A stretch of DNA of 9,326 nt. It comes from an uncultured Verrucomicrobiota bacterium (GTDB lineage Bacteria > Verrucomicrobiota > Verrucomicrobiia > Chthoniobacterales > SZAS-18). Position 1 is the first letter of the stretch, and each line of letters starts with the position of its first letter. The notes below the pieces were generated by a model. That model saw nothing but the letters and a program-made list of their open reading frames with translations. It had not been told where the DNA came from and did not search any database. The position numbers and the translations under genes were made by a program. Shown piece after piece: positions 6,462 to 9,326 of this stretch. The stretch is taken from contig CALMOL010000389.1 of assembly GCA_937871685.1 (NCBI GenBank), positions 1 through 9,326 of the forward strand. The letters are read 5' to 3'.

Positions 6462-7334
6462 ATGCCAACCCGTTTCCTCGCCGTCATTCTGTCGTCGCTT
6501 GCGGTGGGCGCCTTCGCGCTCCCGCTGCTTTTGCCCGTGCGCTCGTTGAGCGCCGCGGAGGCCGGCAGCTCGGCGCCGCTCGTCATCGGCGAGACTTGGA
6601 CGCTGCCTTCGGCGGCGCTCGGCGAGAACCGGCGAGTCAACGTGTATCTCCCGCCGGGCTACGCGGAAACGCCCGGGGCGCGCTTCCCGGTGCTCTACAT
6701 GCCGGACGGCGGCGTGGCGGAGGACTTCGTCCACGTGGCCGGCCTCGTGCAGGTCTTGGTGGGCAACGGCACGATGCGACCGCACGTGCTCGTGGGCATC
6801 GAGAACACACAGCGCCGCCGCGACATGACCGGCCCCACCGAAAACGAGGACGACAAGAAGATCGCCCCGAAGGTCGGCGGCTCGGAAGCGTTTCGGAAGT
6901 TCATCCGCGAGGAACTGATGCCCGAGGTCCGGCGCCGCTACCGCACCACGGCGGCCACGGCCATCGTGGGCGAGTCGCTCGCGGGCTTGTTCGTCGTCGA
7001 GACCTTCCTGCTCGAGCCCGCCCTGTTCGACGCTTACCTCGCCTTCGATCCGAGCCTGTGGTGGAACAACCAGGCGCTGCTCCGTGCCGCCGGGGAGAAG
7101 CTGCGCGCCTGGCCGCCGGGCGAGAAGCGGCTGTGGTTCGCGAGCAGCAACGAGAAGGGCCTCGTCGAGACCGCCGCGAAGTTCGCCGAGATCCTGGCCA
7201 AGGACGCGCCGCCCCGCGTCCGCTGGCACTACGAGAAGATGCCGGAGGAAACCCACGCCACGATCTACCATCCGGCGGCCTTGCGGGCCTTCCGCGCGGT
7301 CTTCCCGCCGGTTCCGGCCAAGCCAGCCGAATAA
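6462..7334 (+). CDS. Secreted alpha/beta hydrolase, esterase D / Fes-IroE type
   Basis: The 290-residue protein has an N-terminal hydrophobic signal (about residues 4-34, ending near SAAEA). The body follows the putative-esterase (esterase D) fold: RRVNVYLPPGY near residue 58, FPVLYMPDGG at about 75 as the oxyanion-side strand, FIREELMPEVRRRYRT at 147-162, then the nucleophile elbow GESLAG with Ser172. FDAYLAFDPSLWWNN at 189-203 is typical of enterochelin-esterase-like relatives. His265 in EETHATIYHPA is the likely catalytic His. The acidic residue is probably in the SSNEKG stretch (Glu231) but is uncertain. It should cleave ester bonds in the periplasm or outside. Siderophore or sugar-ester substrates are known for the family but nothing here selects one. 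The ATG lacks a Shine-Dalgarno, and the next hydrolase starts 33 bp after the stop. Confidence 0.93.
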   Translation: MPTRFLAVILSSLAVGAFALPLLLPVRSLSAAEAGSSAPLVIGETWTLPSAALGENRRVNVYLPPGYAETPGARFPVLYMPDGGVAEDFVHVAGLVQVLVGNGTMRPHVLVGIENTQRRRDMTGPTENEDDKKIAPKVGGSEAFRKFIREELMPEVRRRYRTTAATAIVGESLAGLFVVETFLLEPALFDAYLAFDPSLWWNNQALLRAAGEKLRAWPPGEKRLWFASSNEKGLVETAAKFAEILAKDAPPRVRWHYEKMPEETHATIYHPAALRAFRAVFPPVPAKPAE

Positions 7335-7367
7335 TTGTTTTCGTTCGCCCCGTCCGCCGCCGCTTTC

Positions 7368-8075
7368 ATGCGCCCATCTTTCCGCCTCGTCCTCGCTGCG
7401 CTTCACCTTCTGCTCGCTGCGTCGCTGCGCGCGGAAAAGCCGGAGGCCTTCATGTTCGTCCCGTCGAAGGGCGAGGGGCCGTTCCCCGTGGCGGTCTGGC
7501 TCCATGGCTACCGCGGCTATGCGGCGGACGGCTACGGCGAAAGCGCCGCCGTCATGCAGGCGCACGCGGACAAACTCGGCGCGGTGATTCTCGGCTTCCC
7601 CGCCACCACGAACCTCGACGACGACACGCAGCAGTGGTCCGAGGAGCCCGTGGCCGACCACGCCTACGTCCAGCATCGGCTGCGGGGCGCGGCCAAGTCC
7701 GCCAAGCTCGACCTCAAGCGCGTGGCGCTCTTCGGCTTTTCCCAGGGCGCGCAGGTCGCGGCCGAACTGGCGACGCTGCATCCCGACAAATACCTGGGCG
7801 CGATCCTCATGTCCCCCGGCGGCCTCGGCGACCCGCAGCTCTCGCCGACGAAAGTCCCGGCGCACGCCCAGCAGGTCTATTTCTGCTTCTGCAACGCGCT
7901 GGAGCATCCCGGCAACGTCGGCCTGGCGAAGTCCATCGCGCGCCACCTCGACAAGACGCTGGGCGCCAAGGTCACGCTGAAGATCGCCGAGGGCGTCAAG
8001 GAGCACGCGCGGCCCGCGGACTTCGGGGCGAAATTCCCCGAGTGGATGGCCGCCATCCTGAAGCCCCGCGAATAG
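7368..8075 (+). CDS. Secreted small alpha/beta hydrolase (phospholipase/carboxylesterase-like)
   Basis: Starting at the ATG at 7368, the protein is 235 residues with a short signal peptide (LVLAALHLLLAASLRA, cut near residue 22). The frame reaches a TTG at 7335, but the ATG places the signal at the N-terminus. Core motifs are PVAVWLHGYRG at 40-50 (oxyanion strand), LDLKRVALFGFSQGAQVA with nucleophile Ser126 in GFSQG, and ILMSPGGLGD at 146-155. This resembles the carboxylesterase/dienelactone-hydrolase branch. The usual acid-bearing loop reads VYFCFCNALEHPGN, so the expected Asp is not obvious. His180 or His213 (KEHARPADF) may be the catalytic His. It is probably cotranscribed with the esterase before it, and the two may act on the same class of exported ester substrate. 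Confidence 0.92.
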   Translation: MRPSFRLVLAALHLLLAASLRAEKPEAFMFVPSKGEGPFPVAVWLHGYRGYAADGYGESAAVMQAHADKLGAVILGFPATTNLDDDTQQWSEEPVADHAYVQHRLRGAAKSAKLDLKRVALFGFSQGAQVAAELATLHPDKYLGAILMSPGGLGDPQLSPTKVPAHAQQVYFCFCNALEHPGNVGLAKSIARHLDKTLGAKVTLKIAEGVKEHARPADFGAKFPEWMAAILKPRE

Positions 8076-8190
8076 ACGAAGGCAGGCCCGACCGAGCGGT
8101 GGTCTGGGCGGGGGCGTTCCGTCGCGCGAGTCCGCGTCGCTCAGCGTCTCAGCGAAGATCGACTCTCGTTTTGCCGGGCCGCGCGACATC

Positions 8191-8219
8191 GCGGACCAAC
8201 GCCTGCGGCGTGGGTCCGC
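8191..8219 (+). terminator. Strong hairpin downstream of the hydrolases
   Basis: A 13-bp stem with one mismatch (8191-8203 with 8207-8219) closes a TGC triloop. It lies 115 bases after the hydrolase stop and 60 bases before the acetyltransferase start. No T-run follows. It may end the hydrolase transcript or be a dispersed palindrome. Confidence 0.5.
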
Positions 8220-8279
8220 TGCGCCGCGCCGTATTTGCCGAAGCAGGTGCGGAGTTTCGCTGGCGGGGCGTTGCACCGG

Positions 8280-8777
8280 ATGGTCGGGATTCTAGATTCT
8301 GGGCCTGTGTCTGCGCCCAACCCCATCACCGAGGCGAGCCGGCCGGACGGCTACGTGGTTTCCAGCGATCCGGCGCGGCTCGATCTGGCGGCGGTCCACG
8401 CCTACCTCACGCGCTCGTATTGGTCGGAGGGCATTTCGGCGGACGTCGTCGCGCGCGCCGCGGCGGGGTCGCTTTGTTTCGGCTTGTATGCGCCGGACGG
8501 TGCGCAGGTCGGCTACGCGCGCTTCATCACCGACCGGACCACCTACGCGTATCTCTGCGACGTTTACGTGCTGGAGGCGCACCGCGGGCGCGGGCTGGCC
8601 CGCTGGATGATCGAGCAGGCGCTGGAGCGCCCCGACTTGGCGGGCCTGCGCCGGCTGGTGCTCGTGACGCGCGACGCGCACGAGCTGTATCGGAAGCTGG
8701 GCTTCCGCGCGCTGGCCAGGCCCGAGGGCTACATGGAGCTGCACCGGCCGCACGTTTACCGCCGCGACCCCGCGTGA
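8280..8777 (+). CDS. GNAT-family N-acetyltransferase
   Basis: The protein of about 165 residues has the compact GNAT layout. A YVVSSDPARLD start strand leads into a helix with VHAYLTRSYW. The central strands run from SLCFGLYAPDGAQVGYARF to YLCDVYVLEAHRGRGLARWM. HRGRGLA is motif A, the acetyl-CoA pyrophosphate loop (Q/R-x-x-G-x-G/A). After the helix WMIEQALE comes the LVTRDAHELYRKLGF segment, the usual motif B with ELYRKLGF at the end. It should move an acetyl group to an amine; the substrate cannot be read from sequence. Start choice is open: ATG 8280 is used here, GTG 8307 (MSAPNP...) is as good, and TTG 8235 is less likely. No Shine-Dalgarno decides it. The gene may be transcribed alone, as hairpins lie on both sides. 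Confidence 0.9.
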   Translation: MVGILDSGPVSAPNPITEASRPDGYVVSSDPARLDLAAVHAYLTRSYWSEGISADVVARAAAGSLCFGLYAPDGAQVGYARFITDRTTYAYLCDVYVLEAHRGRGLARWMIEQALERPDLAGLRRLVLVTRDAHELYRKLGFRALARPEGYMELHRPHVYRRDPA

Positions 8778-8807
8778 TTTCGCGCGGCCGCGAGCCCGGC
8801 GCGGGCC

Positions 8808-8828
8808 GCCCGACGGGGCCAGTCGGGC
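8808..8828 (+). terminator. GC-rich hairpin after the acetyltransferase
   Basis: GCCCGAC and GTCGGGC form a perfect 7-bp stem around a 7-base loop, 30 bases after the acetyltransferase stop. Its architecture is the same as the hairpin at 4498. No T-run follows. It also sits 15 bases before the next ATG and so could affect initiation there. Confidence 0.5.
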
Positions 8829-8843
8829 ACGCCAAATTTCCCC

Positions 8844-9125
8844 ATGAACCTCACGCGCGACCTCACGAGTTCCAAGGCCATCCATGTGAAGGGCGTGCTC
8901 TTCGTGGTCCTGGGCCTGCTGTCGGCGGCGCTGCTGCTGGCGATGATCCCGACGTGGCGGGCCGTGGCCCTGCTGGCCATCTGCGTTTGGGCGTTCTGCC
9001 GGTTTTACTACTACCTGTTTTACGTGCTCGAGCGCTACCTCGGCCGAAAGCAGCGCTTCGCCGGCGTCTGGGACGCCATCCGATTCCTGATCTCCGAGCC
9101 GAGGACCGGCGACCGCGACCATTGA
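8844..9125 (+). CDS. Small two-helix membrane protein (hypothetical)
   Basis: The 93-residue protein has two hydrophobic segments, about residues 17-35 (VLFVVLGLLSAALLLAMIP) and 41-62 (an Ala/Leu/Phe/Tyr stretch with FCRFYYYLFYVLE), joined by a short PTWRA turn. The C-terminus is basic and cytosolic-looking (RYLGRKQRFAGVWDAIRFL). The compact turn gives a helical hairpin in the inner membrane, with both ends on the same side. I recall homologues only as conserved hypothetical proteins in Verrucomicrobia. No binding motif is present. The ATG follows AAATTTCCCC with no Shine-Dalgarno. A strong hairpin starts seven bases after the stop, so this is probably the last gene of its unit. Confidence 0.84.
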   Translation: MNLTRDLTSSKAIHVKGVLFVVLGLLSAALLLAMIPTWRAVALLAICVWAFCRFYYYLFYVLERYLGRKQRFAGVWDAIRFLISEPRTGDRDH

Positions 9126-9132
9126 TGTTGTA

Positions 9133-9169
9133 GAGGCGGCTCTGTCCGCGAACGCGGACGTGCCGCCTC
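9133..9169 (+). terminator. Two-part GC-rich hairpin after the small membrane-protein gene
   Basis: GAGGCGGC (9133-9140) pairs with GCCGCCTC (9162-9169), and inside it GTCCGC (9144-9149) pairs with GCGGAC (9154-9159) around a GAAC loop, with a small internal bulge between. It starts seven bases after the stop. The position suits a terminator without U-tract; it may also belong to a dispersed palindromic repeat family. Confidence 0.6.
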
Positions 9170-9263
9170 AAGAATCTTCCCGGGTGCCACCAGAGCATTC
9201 TCGATCCGAGTGGTCGCATCGGCCCAAGATAGACCCCGCAAGGCCGGCCGAAGGCTGGGGAGT

Positions 9264-9281
9264 GCGGGAGCTTGCTCCCGC
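9264..9281. repeat. REP-like palindrome with 8-bp arms
   Basis: GCGGGAGC and GCTCCCGC flank TT in an 18-base palindrome. The word GCGGGAGC..GCTCCCGC is typical of REP-like intergenic repeats in several GC-rich bacteria. I see a single copy here and no gene around it. The rest of 9170-9326 holds nothing I can identify. Confidence 0.55.
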
Positions 9282-9326
9282 TGTTCTGCCGCCTCGCCTC
9301 CTCTTCGCCGCCGCCAAGTTGGAAAG

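Noticed and set aside
5928..8276. Long minus-strand ORF of 782 codons
   Set aside because: It lies antisense to the exported protein, both hydrolases and the gap after them, is Arg/Gly/His/Ala-rich, and has no domain. It is the shadow of C/G-ending codons on the other strand.
6596..9133. Long plus-strand ORF of 845 codons
   Set aside because: It runs out of frame across two clear hydrolases, the acetyltransferase and the small membrane protein, and its translation is Arg/Pro/Gly-rich without motifs.

Overview
The window is a GC-rich bacterial segment in which every supported gene lies on the + strand. Most starts lack a Shine-Dalgarno sequence and follow short pyrimidine-rich leaders. With the multihaem cytochrome and the palindromic spacers built on CACGAAGG-type words, this suggests Verrucomicrobiota, perhaps near Opitutaceae. 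That placement comes from style and memory, not from a marker gene.

Region 1 (1-2448) is respiratory. The end of a protein with a histidine-bearing C-terminal membrane helix is followed after 39 bp by a membrane-anchored decahaem c-type cytochrome. The two look like one operon that carries electrons from the membrane to periplasmic haems. Region 2 (about 2418-3884) is accessory. An AT-richer gene with atypical codon use carries an R-x4-H motif of HEPN type, and it is followed by a compact RelE/ParE-like toxin-antitoxin pair with overlapping stop and start. The last codons of the cytochrome already look like the island, so the left junction may lie inside its 3' end.

Region 3 (4049-5549) has one small Lys/Ala-rich protein of unknown function and then about 1.06 kb without a credible gene. 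This spacer is highly structured: a hairpin just after the small gene, a 153-bp element with nested inverted repeats, a roughly 460-bp array of about 22 short units spaced 21 bp apart, and a nested dyad. The array is the most unusual thing in the window. Each unit has an A/T core between G/C arms, and the spacing equals two DNA helical turns and also seven codons, so it keeps several frames open and creates false ORFs, including a false N-terminal extension of the next gene.

Region 4 (5550-9125) holds three exported proteins in a row: a DUF3108-like beta-rich protein, an esterase-D-type alpha/beta hydrolase and a second small alpha/beta hydrolase. A GNAT acetyltransferase and a small two-helix membrane protein follow. 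Several of these genes are followed by GC-rich hairpins without a U-tract. The final 200 bp contain two unrelated palindromes and no gene. No rRNA, tRNA, CRISPR array, transposase or integrase was seen.
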